NCBI RefSeq assembly: GCF_900099675.1
Contig: NZ_FNDQ01000008.1
Coordinates: forward strand, 62,001-126,000
Origin: Myroides phaeus
Lineage (GTDB): Bacteria; Bacteroidota; Bacteroidia; Flavobacteriales; Flavobacteriaceae
Length of the DNA: 64,000 nucleotides
Direction of reading: 5' to 3'
Shown: positions 18,296 to 27,274 of the stretch, piece by piece
Position numbering within the stretch: position 1 is the stretch's first letter
Layout of the letters: each line of letters opens with the position of its first letter
Position numbers and translations under genes: made by a program
The notes under the pieces: model-generated
What the model was told of the DNA's origin: nothing
The model's input: only the letters and a program-made list of their open reading frames with translations
Databases searched by the model: none

Positions 18296-18339
18296 TGTTT
18301 TATGTAAATAATGAACAGAATATCCAATCACCATTTTTA

Positions 18340-20223
18340 TTAATAATAAGATACTGTTTGTGGTCTGTCATAATTAAAGTTAGGCAAAGACATATTATAC
18401 TGACTTGAATTTGCTCTAAATATACTTGAGTCAGCATCTGGCATTGTAGGGTAGAATATCAACGATATGGCTATTTTACTAAAAACCAAATAATCATTAT
18501 TTGCTACTACTCCAATACTAAAACGAGAATATAATTTAGCGTCTAAAAATTGATTGTTTTTATCTCCCATAAAAGCAGTTTCTACATTAAAGAATGGGTT
18601 AAAGCGAAAACCTTTCCATTCATAAGGAGCGTAGGATTGCCATTGGTAAGCCATTGATAACCTACGTGTTCCCGTTATTTTTTGAGCTCTTATGCCTTGT
18701 ATAACGCCATCTAAACGTAATTTATCACCAACATTATCTATTCTATTAGCACCTAAAACTAACTGTGGAATGAAGAAATGTCGAAATCTCCAATTGCCCA
18801 TCATAAAAAGTTTAGTGAAATATGTTCCCTCTACTCTAAAAGCTCCTTGTTCTGCTTTATTGCCAAAGAAATAGCTACCCCATTCTATATTTCCAGCAAA
18901 GTAACCTAATCTTGTATATCCTCCCATAGAGAACTTTGCACCAAAGTAAGCACGGCGTTTAGAATATTGGTCTTTCATTCCCCCTGTAATTGCGAAAACC
19001 TTTCCTACTTGTACATCTTCAATTAAATCATAACTAAAGATATAACGGTCTTGTACATAGTTAATAGAGCTTAAACTGACAGAGGCAAGGTACGTCCTTT
19101 GATCTCTATAATACTCTAAAGGATCATAAATCTCATTTGGAGTTTTTGAAAAGTTCTGTTGTACATAACGCACGGATGTGCGTAAATTGGTAATTACAGG
19201 CTTGTCTTTATAGCTTTTAAACAAGGGGATAGAATATCCTGCCCAATAGTCATACGTATTGTATTTAATAGACTCGAAGCTGTATTTGTCTTGTGTTTGA
19301 TTTGGTAGTGAATCTCTTTGAAATCTCTGAGAAACGCTTGCCCCACCTGCCCATTTGGTATAAGGAGAATAGAAAGGACGATCAACAACTACTCCTTTTA
19401 CATAGTTTTGCCAAACATCTTGATTAAACAGAACATTGGCACGTATAAAGGTGTTTTGAATATTGTTTACAGAATAGCTAAAGAGCAAACCTTCTTTCCC
19501 TTTTTCTTTGTAACGCGAGCGATATTGCAATGCAACATCATGGCCAAAACCACCAAAGTTGCGATCTGTTAGTTTAAAACGGAGGTTGTTTGTAGATAAA
19601 GAGCCTGTAGGGTATATACTCCAAGAATCGAGTTCTCTAATTAATACATCAACAGAGTCAGGAGAGGAAGTTGGTATGGCATACATTGTAACTCTTCTCA
19701 CAAAACGTTGCGTACGTATTAAACGCTCACTTTCCTTTATTTTAAGAGAGTCAAACCTATCACCTTCCTTAAAAATAAGGTAGTTGCGAACAGTAAATTT
19801 CTTTGTTTTTAAATGCAGTTTATTTCCGAATTTCTCTATGCTTTTTGTAGGTTTTCGCAAAGAATCAGAATCAGAATAACCAAAAGGATCTAAGGTGGTA
19901 ATATGTATATTCCTTATTATCTTCCCTTCACCCAGTTCTAAATGTTGATCAAGTTTCAGTTCAGGAGCATTAGCAACAAGCTTTTTATTGTTTTTATAAA
20001 TAAGCTTATTGATTAATCTCCCAAACTTCGTTTTTTTATTGTTTTCCTCTAAGTTTTTTAAAATACGAGTAGTATCGCGTTCAATAACTTTAGGAATTTC
20101 TGCTTTTGAATAATGCACTTTAGTAGTTGCTACACTATCCATTTTTATTGGTTCTAATTCTTGTGCTTTGGAATGCATCCAAAAGAATAAACATAAAAAT
20201 AATATGTAAAAGCAATCACGCAT
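18340..20223 (-). CDS. BamA/TamA-like (Omp85 superfamily) outer-membrane protein
   Basis: A 627-residue protein with a signal peptide (about 1-20, before AQELEPIKMD), a periplasmic part at about 80-205 that resembles one or two POTRA repeats (including FKEGDRFDSLKIKESERLIRTQ), then a beta-barrel of alternating polar and hydrophobic strands to the C-terminus (ending in YY). It is shorter than the essential BamA, so I read it as an accessory Omp85 member. The substrate is unknown, and no bam or tam partner is adjacent. Confidence 0.75.
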   Translation of the reverse strand: MRDCFYILFLCLFFWMHSKAQELEPIKMDSVATTKVHYSKAEIPKVIERDTTRILKNLEENNKKTKFGRLINKLIYKNNKKLVANAPELKLDQHLELGEGKIIRNIHITTLDPFGYSDSDSLRKPTKSIEKFGNKLHLKTKKFTVRNYLIFKEGDRFDSLKIKESERLIRTQRFVRRVTMYAIPTSSPDSVDVLIRELDSWSIYPTGSLSTNNLRFKLTDRNFGGFGHDVALQYRSRYKEKGKEGLLFSYSVNNIQNTFIRANVLFNQDVWQNYVKGVVVDRPFYSPYTKWAGGASVSQRFQRDSLPNQTQDKYSFESIKYNTYDYWAGYSIPLFKSYKDKPVITNLRTSVRYVQQNFSKTPNEIYDPLEYYRDQRTYLASVSLSSINYVQDRYIFSYDLIEDVQVGKVFAITGGMKDQYSKRRAYFGAKFSMGGYTRLGYFAGNIEWGSYFFGNKAEQGAFRVEGTYFTKLFMMGNWRFRHFFIPQLVLGANRIDNVGDKLRLDGVIQGIRAQKITGTRRLSMAYQWQSYAPYEWKGFRFNPFFNVETAFMGDKNNQFLDAKLYSRFSIGVVANNDYLVFSKIAISLIFYPTMPDADSSIFRANSSQYNMSLPNFNYDRPQTVSYY

Positions 20224-20268
20224 ATAGGTTAAGACAGTATAAAAAGTATTTTTTTTATAACGATAAAC

Positions 20269-20712
20269 TTACGTGTTTATTTCTAAATCACGAATATAAT
20301 CTTCGTATTCATAGAAGAATAATTCAAAAAGTCCCATTTTTTCATTAAAGAAGTCGTAAATATCATTCCAAGTAGCTTTGTTGTTGATACAAACATTTGT
20401 TTGTTCTATCCAAATACGACTTACAAGCTTACCATTTTCTAAGTAGAAGTTTTGTTCAAAAATAGCTTCTGGTAAATACTCTTCTAAAAGGATTGTTTTT
20501 AGCGATTCAATTTTTTGGAAATAGATAGTTCTCTTATCTTCATCTTTGTGTTCTATGTCCAATAGCACTTGTGCTTTTTTGTTGTCAGCATAAAACTTAA
20601 ATGCAAAGTCTTTAATCTTTGTATTGTGCAAAAGCCATTTGCGTGGGTAAACATCTGCAAATGTTATCCAAAACTCTCTTTTTATTCTTTGTGCTTCTTC
20701 TTTACTGAACAT
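20269..20712 (-). CDS. DUF4268 family protein
   Basis: A 147-residue soluble protein. I start at the ATG at 20712 (MFSKEEAQRIKREFW), because an upstream in-frame start at 20799 would run through the divergent promoter region into the Nudix gene. The composition is charged and helical, with WITFADVYPRKWLLHN and a C-terminal FFYEYEDYIRDLEINT. The function of DUF4268 is unknown; a relation to nuclease-associated domains has been suggested for some members, but I see no catalytic motif. Confidence 0.7.
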   Translation of the reverse strand: MFSKEEAQRIKREFWITFADVYPRKWLLHNTKIKDFAFKFYADNKKAQVLLDIEHKDEDKRTIYFQKIESLKTILLEEYLPEAIFEQNFYLENGKLVSRIWIEQTNVCINNKATWNDIYDFFNEKMGLFELFFYEYEDYIRDLEINT

Positions 20713-20738
20713 AGGTAATAAAATTGTAATTTTATAAT

Positions 20739-20751
20739 ACAAATAATTTGT
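20739..20751. promoter_or_regulatory. 13-bp perfect palindrome in a divergent promoter region
   Basis: ACAAATAATTTGT is symmetric around 20745 and lies midway between the DUF4268 and Nudix starts. It could be an operator or a degenerate pair of back-to-back -7 elements (TAATTTG is one base short of the consensus). Confidence 0.3.
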
Positions 20752-20762
20752 AGCGCGAAGAT

Positions 20763-21407
20763 ATGACTTTTGAAACTTTTTTTCATCAAATACACGCAAT
20801 TAAAAGCTCTGAGCTACTTGGTATCGAGGCTCAGGAGGTAATGGTTCCTATTGAAAGAAGGCCTTATTTAGATGTGGAGCAATTTAAAGAGAGACATCCA
20901 CGAACCTCCGCTGTGATGATGCTTTTATATCCAAAAGAAGGCGATACCTCCCTGTTGTTAATTGAACGAGCAACCTATAAAGGAGTGCATTCAGGACAAG
21001 TAGGTTTTCCTGGCGGTAAATTTGAACAGTCAGATGTAGATTTAGAAACTACAGCTTTACGTGAAACAATGGAGGAAGTTGGGATTACAGCAAATCAAAT
21101 AGAGGTAATTAAACCATTTACACAAGTTTATATTCCTCCAAGCAATTTTATAGTCCAACCTTTTTTAGGGATCATTACAGAAACTCCTACCATTGTTCCA
21201 AGTGATTACGAAGTTGCAAATATTATAGAGATGCCTTTAAACACTTTATTAGACGACTCAATTGTTCAGAACGTATATTTACAAACAAGTTATGCCGATT
21301 ATATCAATGTACCTGCTTTTGTATATAATGATTATACCATTTGGGGAGCTACTGCAATGATGTTAAGTGAGTTAAAGGAGACAATTAAGCTGTCGATTCG
21401 AATTTAA
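20763..21407 (+). CDS. Nudix hydrolase, probable CoA pyrophosphatase
   Basis: A 214-residue protein with a Nudix box spanning residues 84-108: GGKFEQSD, then ALRETMEEVGI, with metal-binding E104 and E105. The preceding HSGQVGFPGG is the UPF0035/NudL signature of coenzyme A pyrophosphatases, which split CoA to 4'-phosphopantetheine and 3',5'-ADP. No signal peptide is present. The 50-bp gap to the divergent DUF4268 gene holds a 13-bp palindrome. Confidence 0.88.
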   Translation: MTFETFFHQIHAIKSSELLGIEAQEVMVPIERRPYLDVEQFKERHPRTSAVMMLLYPKEGDTSLLLIERATYKGVHSGQVGFPGGKFEQSDVDLETTALRETMEEVGITANQIEVIKPFTQVYIPPSNFIVQPFLGIITETPTIVPSDYEVANIIEMPLNTLLDDSIVQNVYLQTSYADYINVPAFVYNDYTIWGATAMMLSELKETIKLSIRI

Positions 21408-21523
21408 TTGCTTTTTTAACGTTATTTCACACATTTACAGTTATTTACTTTTATATTTTTCTTTTTTTAGTCGTAATTCTGTACTAATTATAAGTATTTT
21501 AGGTTAGTCTATTCCAAAAGTTG

Positions 21524-21531
21524 TAAATTTG
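21524..21531 (+). promoter_or_regulatory. -7 element (TAAATTTG) of the acyltransferase gene
   Basis: Exact TAnnTTTG match 25 bp upstream of the ATG at 21557. A clear -33 box is not visible. Confidence 0.45.
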
Positions 21532-21556
21532 CAGTTCGCTTTAATGAGTGTTGAAT

Positions 21557-22363
21557 ATGGGATTGTTTAAAAGAAATCCATTTGGACATATATTGTTCTT
21601 AAAGAAATGGATTATTAGAGTATTTGGTTTTGCAACGCATCAACGCTTCAGAGGTTTCAATGATTTAAAGATAGAAGGATCTGAAGTATTGCGTAATTTA
21701 CCAGATAGAAATGTTTTGTTTATATCAAATCACCAGACATATTTTGCAGACGTAGTGGCAATGTTTCACGTGTTTAATGCAAGTTTAAAAGGTCGTGATG
21801 ATTCGATTAAAAACATTATGTACATCTGGAATCCTAAGTTAAATGTGTACTATGTAGCAGCAGCAGAAACAATGAAATCGGGTATTTTACCCCGTATTTT
21901 GTCTTATGTGGGGGCTATAACAGTAGATAGAACTTGGAGAAGTAAAGGTGTAGAATTAGCAGAGAAAAAAGAGGTTAATCAGGATCAAGTAGAGAATATC
22001 CACACAGCTTTAGAAGATGGTTGGGTAATTACTTTTCCGCAAGGAACTACTAAGTCGTTTAAGCCAATTAGAAAGGGAACTGCGCATATTATCAAGAACT
22101 ACAAACCAGTGGTTGTACCAATTGTAATTGACGGTTTCAGAAGATCGTTTGATAAAAAAGGATTGTACTTAAAGAAAAAGGGAATTCTTCAGTCTATGGT
22201 CATTAAGGAGCCTTTGGAAATAGATTATGAAAACGATACAATTGATATGATTGTAGAGAAAGTAGAGATGGCTATTGAGCAACATCCTTCTTTCTTAAAG
22301 GTTATCCCTCAAGAGTTTTTAGAACAAGAACAGGAGTTGAATAAACTTCGTAGATATGAATAA
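21557..22363 (+). CDS. PlsC-type lysophospholipid acyltransferase
   Basis: I start at the ATG at 21557 (MGLFKRNPFGH); the upstream GTG at 21548 is less likely. The 268-residue protein has acyltransferase block I NHQTYFAD (58-65) and block III FPQGTTKS. In block I the His and Asp are separated by five residues, not the classical four, and the usual Glu of FPEGT is Gln. It probably acylates lysophosphatidate or a related lipid at the inner membrane. The pattern seems to be a Bacteroidetes variant, but substrate preference cannot be read. Confidence 0.85.
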   Translation: MGLFKRNPFGHILFLKKWIIRVFGFATHQRFRGFNDLKIEGSEVLRNLPDRNVLFISNHQTYFADVVAMFHVFNASLKGRDDSIKNIMYIWNPKLNVYYVAAAETMKSGILPRILSYVGAITVDRTWRSKGVELAEKKEVNQDQVENIHTALEDGWVITFPQGTTKSFKPIRKGTAHIIKNYKPVVVPIVIDGFRRSFDKKGLYLKKKGILQSMVIKEPLEIDYENDTIDMIVEKVEMAIEQHPSFLKVIPQEFLEQEQELNKLRRYE

Positions 22364-22396
22364 AAAAAAGACGAGTATATACAACTCGTCTTTTTT
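22364..22396. terminator. Bidirectional terminator between the acyltransferase and TlpA-like genes
   Basis: A perfect 13-bp stem, 22364-22376 with 22384-22396, with A tract on one side and T tract on the other. It can serve both converging transcripts, including the 6.8-kb efflux operon. Confidence 0.88.
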
Positions 22397-22410
22397 ATTT
22401 TAGGAACGTT

Positions 22411-22947
22411 TTATAAAGCTAACACTTGATTCATAAACTTCTCAACTTCTGGCGAATCGTAATCAACACCTCCTACAATGCGTTGTACTAAATTCCCTTT
22501 CTTGTCAAAGATTATAGTTGTTGGAACTGAAGTTCCTAAATAGTGTTCTGAGATATTACCTCCAGGAATATACACTGGTAATGTATATCTTTTCTTATCC
22601 ATAAAGGCTTTTGATTTAGCATATTGTGAGTCCACATCTACCATTAGAAAGACAACGTCTTTTTTAGCAAACTTATCTTTTAAAGCCTGAATAGATGGCA
22701 TTTCTTTGATACAAGGAGGACACCACGTTGCCCAAAAGTTTACAAAGACAACTTTTCCTTGTAATGAACTTAGGGATACTTTTTTACCATTGCCATCTAA
22801 GAATACAGCATCTACTTTAGAACTGTTAATCGTTGGAGGATTGCCCTCTGCTGTTGTTGCAGCATAAGATGTAAATGAGTGTGTACTCATCAAGGCAATA
22901 ACTCCCAAGGCAATAGCTTTCTTTACTGATTTAAAAATAGGTTTCAT
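22411..22947 (-). CDS. TlpA/ResA-like periplasmic thiol-disulfide protein
   Basis: A 178-residue thioredoxin-fold protein. The signal sequence covers about residues 1-29. The redox motif WATWCPPC gives Cys76 and Cys79, and the cis-proline loop is GTSVPTT. CPPC is typical of TlpA/ResA reductants that act on cytochromes or other periplasmic proteins. It starts 18 bp after the RND adaptor gene and so is the last gene of the efflux operon; the link between pump and thiol chemistry is unexplained. Confidence 0.88.
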   Translation of the reverse strand: MKPIFKSVKKAIALGVIALMSTHSFTSYAATTAEGNPPTINSSKVDAVFLDGNGKKVSLSSLQGKVVFVNFWATWCPPCIKEMPSIQALKDKFAKKDVVFLMVDVDSQYAKSKAFMDKKRYTLPVYIPGGNISEHYLGTSVPTTIIFDKKGNLVQRIVGGVDYDSPEVEKFMNQVLAL

Positions 22948-22965
22948 ATTTTGTTGTTTTATATT

Positions 22966-24063
22966 TTACATTGCTATTTTACCTTCTTTCATTTCTTCAG
23001 AAGGTTTATTGATAATTAAATCGTCAAGGGCTAACTGTCCAAATACTTCTGTTATTGTATCTAATTGAGCACCCATTTTTACGGGTATTCTCTTTAAGTT
23101 TTGCTCTTTATCTAAAGTTAAAACAAAAGTACCTGCTTGTGAACGCAAAATGCTTTTATTGTTTACCCAATAGGTAGGGTTATGGCGTTGTAAGTTTAAC
23201 TGTACTTGCGCGTAGTCTCCTCCTTTGAAGCGTTTGTCTTTATTGTCAATATCAAACTCTAACGTCAATGAACGGTCTTGGTTGTTTAACAAACCTGAGG
23301 TACGCGATAATTGTGTGTCAAACTTTTCTCCTGGAGCGCCACTTACTGTAAAAGTCGCTGTCATTTCATCTGGAACAGCCGCTGCGTGTTTTTCGGGAAT
23401 AGAGACTGTTAAGCGCAATTTTCCATTTTGTGCCATTGCAAATACAGGTTGAGCTCCATTGTTTCCAACTAAAGATCCTGTTGACAAATATCTATCCGTA
23501 ATAATTCCGTCAAACGGAGCTGTAATGCGTAAATAATCTTGTTGCTGGTACGCTTGAGCGGTACTTGCCTTAGCAGATTCGTAAGCTGCTTTAGCACTAT
23601 TCATATTACTTTTTGCGCGTTCTAATTCGATTAAGGCAACCGCCCCATTGGTTTTAGAAGCATCAACTAAACGCTCATATACCTGCTTTGCAAGTAGGTA
23701 ATCTGTGTGTACTTTTTGTTCGGCCGACTTGTCTGATAAATGGCGTTGGTTTACTTCAGGAGCTTCTAATAGCGCTAATAATTGCCCTTTTTTTACTTGA
23801 TCTCCACGGTCAACGTAAAGCGTTTTTATAAACCCAGAAACCTTTGAGTACAAGGCTACCTGTTCATACGGTTTCATTTCACCGGGAACTGAAATCGTAT
23901 AAGAAGGATTAATATGTTGAATAGGCGAAGTAGTAATGGCTACTTTAGCCGTTTCTGTTGTTGGTGTAGTAGTTTGCTGTTCTTCTTTAGACGAGCAAGC
24001 TGTTAGTAAAACTGAGAATGCAAGCACTGCTTTCACAGGGAATGAAAATGAAAAAGTTTTCAT
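22966..24063 (-). CDS. RND efflux adaptor (membrane fusion lipoprotein)
   Basis: A 365-residue HlyD-like periplasmic adaptor. From the ATG at 24063 the protein opens with a lipoprotein signal whose lipobox is LLTAC, a better signal peptide than the version from the in-frame ATG at 24087, which remains possible. Domains in order: barrel-sandwich half (VDRGDQVKKGQLLALLEAPE), an alpha-helical hairpin rich in Ala/Lys/Gln, the second lipoyl half (ITAPFDGIITDR), a beta-barrel and a membrane-proximal domain. It links the pump to TolC. Confidence 0.92.
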   Translation of the reverse strand: MKTFSFSFPVKAVLAFSVLLTACSSKEEQQTTTPTTETAKVAITTSPIQHINPSYTISVPGEMKPYEQVALYSKVSGFIKTLYVDRGDQVKKGQLLALLEAPEVNQRHLSDKSAEQKVHTDYLLAKQVYERLVDASKTNGAVALIELERAKSNMNSAKAAYESAKASTAQAYQQQDYLRITAPFDGIITDRYLSTGSLVGNNGAQPVFAMAQNGKLRLTVSIPEKHAAAVPDEMTATFTVSGAPGEKFDTQLSRTSGLLNNQDRSLTLEFDIDNKDKRFKGGDYAQVQLNLQRHNPTYWVNNKSILRSQAGTFVLTLDKEQNLKRIPVKMGAQLDTITEVFGQLALDDLIINKPSEEMKEGKIAM

Positions 24064-24089
24064 ACTATATTGAAATTTATGAGTCATTG

Positions 24090-27000
24090 TTAATTAGTTT
24101 CTACTTCGTAAAATTTGCTGTCTTTATCATCAGGGTCTAATGAAGGACCAACGATGCTTGACTTCGCCATCATAGAGGTAAAGAAATGAGGTAGCAACAA
24201 CAGTATTGTGATTGTTGAAGCAATTAATCCTCCGATTACCGCTTGTCCTAATGGAGCTACTTGTTCTCCACCATCTCCAAGTCCTAACGACATTGGTAAC
24301 ATACCTGCAATCATTGCCGCTGCTGTCATTAAAATCGGACGCAAACGAGATGAAGCCGCTAATCTTGCTGCATTAACAGGGCGTAGGCGTACTTCTTTTC
24401 GATAGTGTTCTGCTTGGTTAATCAAGAGAACAGCATTGGAAACAGAAACTCCAATCGACATAATAATTCCCATATACGACTGTAAGTTTAGCGTACTACC
24501 ACTTAAGAATAGAACAATTAAACTACCTGTGATTACAGCTGGTAAAACAGATAAAATAACCAACGGTAGGCGGAACGATTGATAGAAGGCAGATAACATC
24601 AAGTAAATTGTGATTACCGCTACTCCTAAACCGATTAATAAGTTACCCAATGTTTCGTCTAACAAATTAAGCGTACCCTCTGTCCATACTATTGTACCTC
24701 TTGGTGCTTCTCCTACATTAGCAATGGCCTTTTTCACAGCTTTAGAAGCCGAACCTAAGTCTTTTTGATGGATATTAGCTATTATGGTTACATAGCGGTT
24801 TGGACCTTTGCGGTTTACCTGTGCCGCTTCAGGAACGCGAGTAATTGTTGCTACATCGTCTAAAGTAGGGCGTAGGCTTCCTTTTTTCAAAGGCATAGCA
24901 CGGAGTGTTTGTTCACTATTCATATCTCCTTCTGGAATCTGAACTTGCACCTGGAATACCAATCCCGAATTAGGGTCAACCCATAAGTTTTTGTCAGTGA
25001 AACGCGTCGATGAGGTTGCTGTAGCTAAACTTTTAGTAACGTCTCTCATCGTCAAACCAAATTGTCCCAATAAATCCCTATCGACTTCAATTTGTAAAGA
25101 AGGATAAGCAAGCGGTTCTGCAATGCGTATATCTCTTAAATAAGGAATTTGTTTTAACTCTGCTTCAATTTTCTTAGCGTGTCCCTCTGCCACTTTTATT
25201 TGGCGAGAACCTACTTTTACTTCAATCGGCGTCATAGCACCTTGTCCCATAATCTTTTCAACCAATTCCATCGGTTCAAAGTTGATTTGTACATCAGGTC
25301 TGTTTGCAGCAACTAAAAGACGTATCTTTTCTTTGAGTTCAACCATAGAACCAGTGTATATGCTTTGGTCAACGGCTACTTGTAATACGGCTTCGTGAGA
25401 GGCATTTGTAAACAAGAAAATAGGGTTAATTGGCGTACCTGATGGTTGCATACCTACATAAGCTGAGGTAATAGACAACCCGTTTTCAGGTAGAATAGAC
25501 TTGATATCACCAATGATATCCTTGACAATTCCCTCTGTTTTTTCTAAGCGGCTTCCTTGTGGTGCTTCAATTCTAATTTGGAAATCTCCACTGTTAGACG
25601 TTGGCATAATGTCCATTCCAATTACAGGCAATAACAGAGCTATAGCCCCAATAGCAATCGCAACATACCCTATAAATAATACTCTTGAACGTTTATGTGA
25701 AACACGCACCACTTGCGAGTAACGCAGTCTAAACTTCTCAAAAAACTTGCGTTGTCTTTTAGTCTTAGATTTGTAAACTTGCTTCAACTTGTTTTTCATC
25801 AACCAGTTTGCCAAAATAGGCACAAAAGTTTGAGAAGCTAAGAAGGAGAAGACCATTGCAAAAGCTACTGCCATAGACAGTGGCATAAACATATCTCTTG
25901 GGATTCCCGCCATAATAAATGCAGGCGTTAATACAGCAAGAATACACAGTAAAATCAGTAATTTAGGAATAGATATTTCTAACAAGGCATCTAAAATAGC
26001 CTTAGGCTTTCGCTTGCCCATTTCCATATGTTGGTGAATATTCTCAATGGTTACGGTGGCTTCATCGACGAGGATACCAATTGACAAGGCAAGACCACTT
26101 AAAGTCATAATGTTAATGGTCTGACCAAAGAAGTATAGGGTAGCAACCGCCGACAAAATAGCAACAGGAATGGTTAGGATTACGATTAACGCTCCACGAG
26201 GATCTCCTAAGAAAAGGAAAATCATCAGTCCTGTAAACAAAGCACCTAAAATACCTTCGTGAATTAAGTTTGTCAATGAACGCTCAATGTATTTCGATTG
26301 GTCAAATTCATAGCGAATACTCACGTCTTCCGGAAGGGTGTTTTTAAGCATTGGCAGCGACTCTTTCAAGTTGTTTACTACGTCAATAGTAGAGGCATCT
26401 GCCTTTTTGATAATAGGCAAGTAAACAGAACGAGAGCCGTTAATTAAAGCATACCCCGTTGTTTGGTCAGCCGCATCTTGTACATTAGCAACATCCTTGA
26501 TATAGATTGTTCTACCGTCTTTATTCTTAATTGGTGTGTTTAAGAAAGTCTCTTGATTTTTGGCAATTGAGTTTATCGGCGCCATTAAGTTTTCTTCTCC
26601 AATGCGAATATTACCAGCAGGAGAAGGGTGGCTATTCTGTGTAATAGCAAGTGTTACTTCTTCTGGGTTTAGGCCATTTGCCTGCATTGCTTGTTGGTCT
26701 AAGCTAATTACAATCGAACGCACGTTTCCACCAAAAGGAGCAGGAGCAGTAACCCCAGGAATTTGCACAAACATTGGTCTAATACGCGTTTGTACCATTG
26801 TTTGTAGTTCTGTGATAGAACGCTGAGAACTCTCAAAAACTAATTGTCCTACTGGTAGCGAACTACCATCAAAACGCACTACCATAGGCGGTACTGCACC
26901 AGGAGGTAAAAATCCCATTGCACGCGACACTTGGGTCGAAACTTCTCCCGCTGCTTGTGCCATATCTGTACCAGGATAAAACGAAAGTTTCATCAACGTT

Positions 27001-27263
27001 AATCCTTGTACACTTTTAAAGTCAATATTTTGAACTCCCCCTACGAAAAGTAATACCTTTTGAAACTCATTAGCCATAAAACCATCCATATAAGCAGGCG
27101 ATAGTCCACCATACGGCATAGCAATGTAAATAGAAGGCAATTCTATTTCAGGGAATATATCTACGTTTATTTTTTTAATTGCATTAACTGATAAAAAGCC
27201 CATTGCCAGTACGATAATCATAATCGCAATCGGTTTCCTCAATGCAAATCGAATAAGATTCAT
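24090..27263 (-). CDS. RND-family efflux pump (AcrB/HAE1-like)
   Basis: A 1057-residue resistance-nodulation-division transporter of full length. The usual pattern of TM1, a large periplasmic loop, TM2-7, a second loop and TM8-12 is seen. The TM4 proton-relay motif reads GILVDEATVTIEN with D400 followed by E401. It lacks the methionine-rich features of CusA and is a HAE1-like pump by overall sequence; the substrate is not known. It lies between TolC (11 bp upstream) and the adaptor gene. The start MNLIRFALRKPIA fits the cytoplasmic N-terminus of the family. Confidence 0.95.
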   Translation of the reverse strand: MNLIRFALRKPIAIMIIVLAMGFLSVNAIKKINVDIFPEIELPSIYIAMPYGGLSPAYMDGFMANEFQKVLLFVGGVQNIDFKSVQGLTLMKLSFYPGTDMAQAAGEVSTQVSRAMGFLPPGAVPPMVVRFDGSSLPVGQLVFESSQRSITELQTMVQTRIRPMFVQIPGVTAPAPFGGNVRSIVISLDQQAMQANGLNPEEVTLAITQNSHPSPAGNIRIGEENLMAPINSIAKNQETFLNTPIKNKDGRTIYIKDVANVQDAADQTTGYALINGSRSVYLPIIKKADASTIDVVNNLKESLPMLKNTLPEDVSIRYEFDQSKYIERSLTNLIHEGILGALFTGLMIFLFLGDPRGALIVILTIPVAILSAVATLYFFGQTINIMTLSGLALSIGILVDEATVTIENIHQHMEMGKRKPKAILDALLEISIPKLLILLCILAVLTPAFIMAGIPRDMFMPLSMAVAFAMVFSFLASQTFVPILANWLMKNKLKQVYKSKTKRQRKFFEKFRLRYSQVVRVSHKRSRVLFIGYVAIAIGAIALLLPVIGMDIMPTSNSGDFQIRIEAPQGSRLEKTEGIVKDIIGDIKSILPENGLSITSAYVGMQPSGTPINPIFLFTNASHEAVLQVAVDQSIYTGSMVELKEKIRLLVAANRPDVQINFEPMELVEKIMGQGAMTPIEVKVGSRQIKVAEGHAKKIEAELKQIPYLRDIRIAEPLAYPSLQIEVDRDLLGQFGLTMRDVTKSLATATSSTRFTDKNLWVDPNSGLVFQVQVQIPEGDMNSEQTLRAMPLKKGSLRPTLDDVATITRVPEAAQVNRKGPNRYVTIIANIHQKDLGSASKAVKKAIANVGEAPRGTIVWTEGTLNLLDETLGNLLIGLGVAVITIYLMLSAFYQSFRLPLVILSVLPAVITGSLIVLFLSGSTLNLQSYMGIIMSIGVSVSNAVLLINQAEHYRKEVRLRPVNAARLAASSRLRPILMTAAAMIAGMLPMSLGLGDGGEQVAPLGQAVIGGLIASTITILLLLPHFFTSMMAKSSIVGPSLDPDDKDSKFYEVETN

Positions 27264-27274
27264 AGTAAGTTGAA

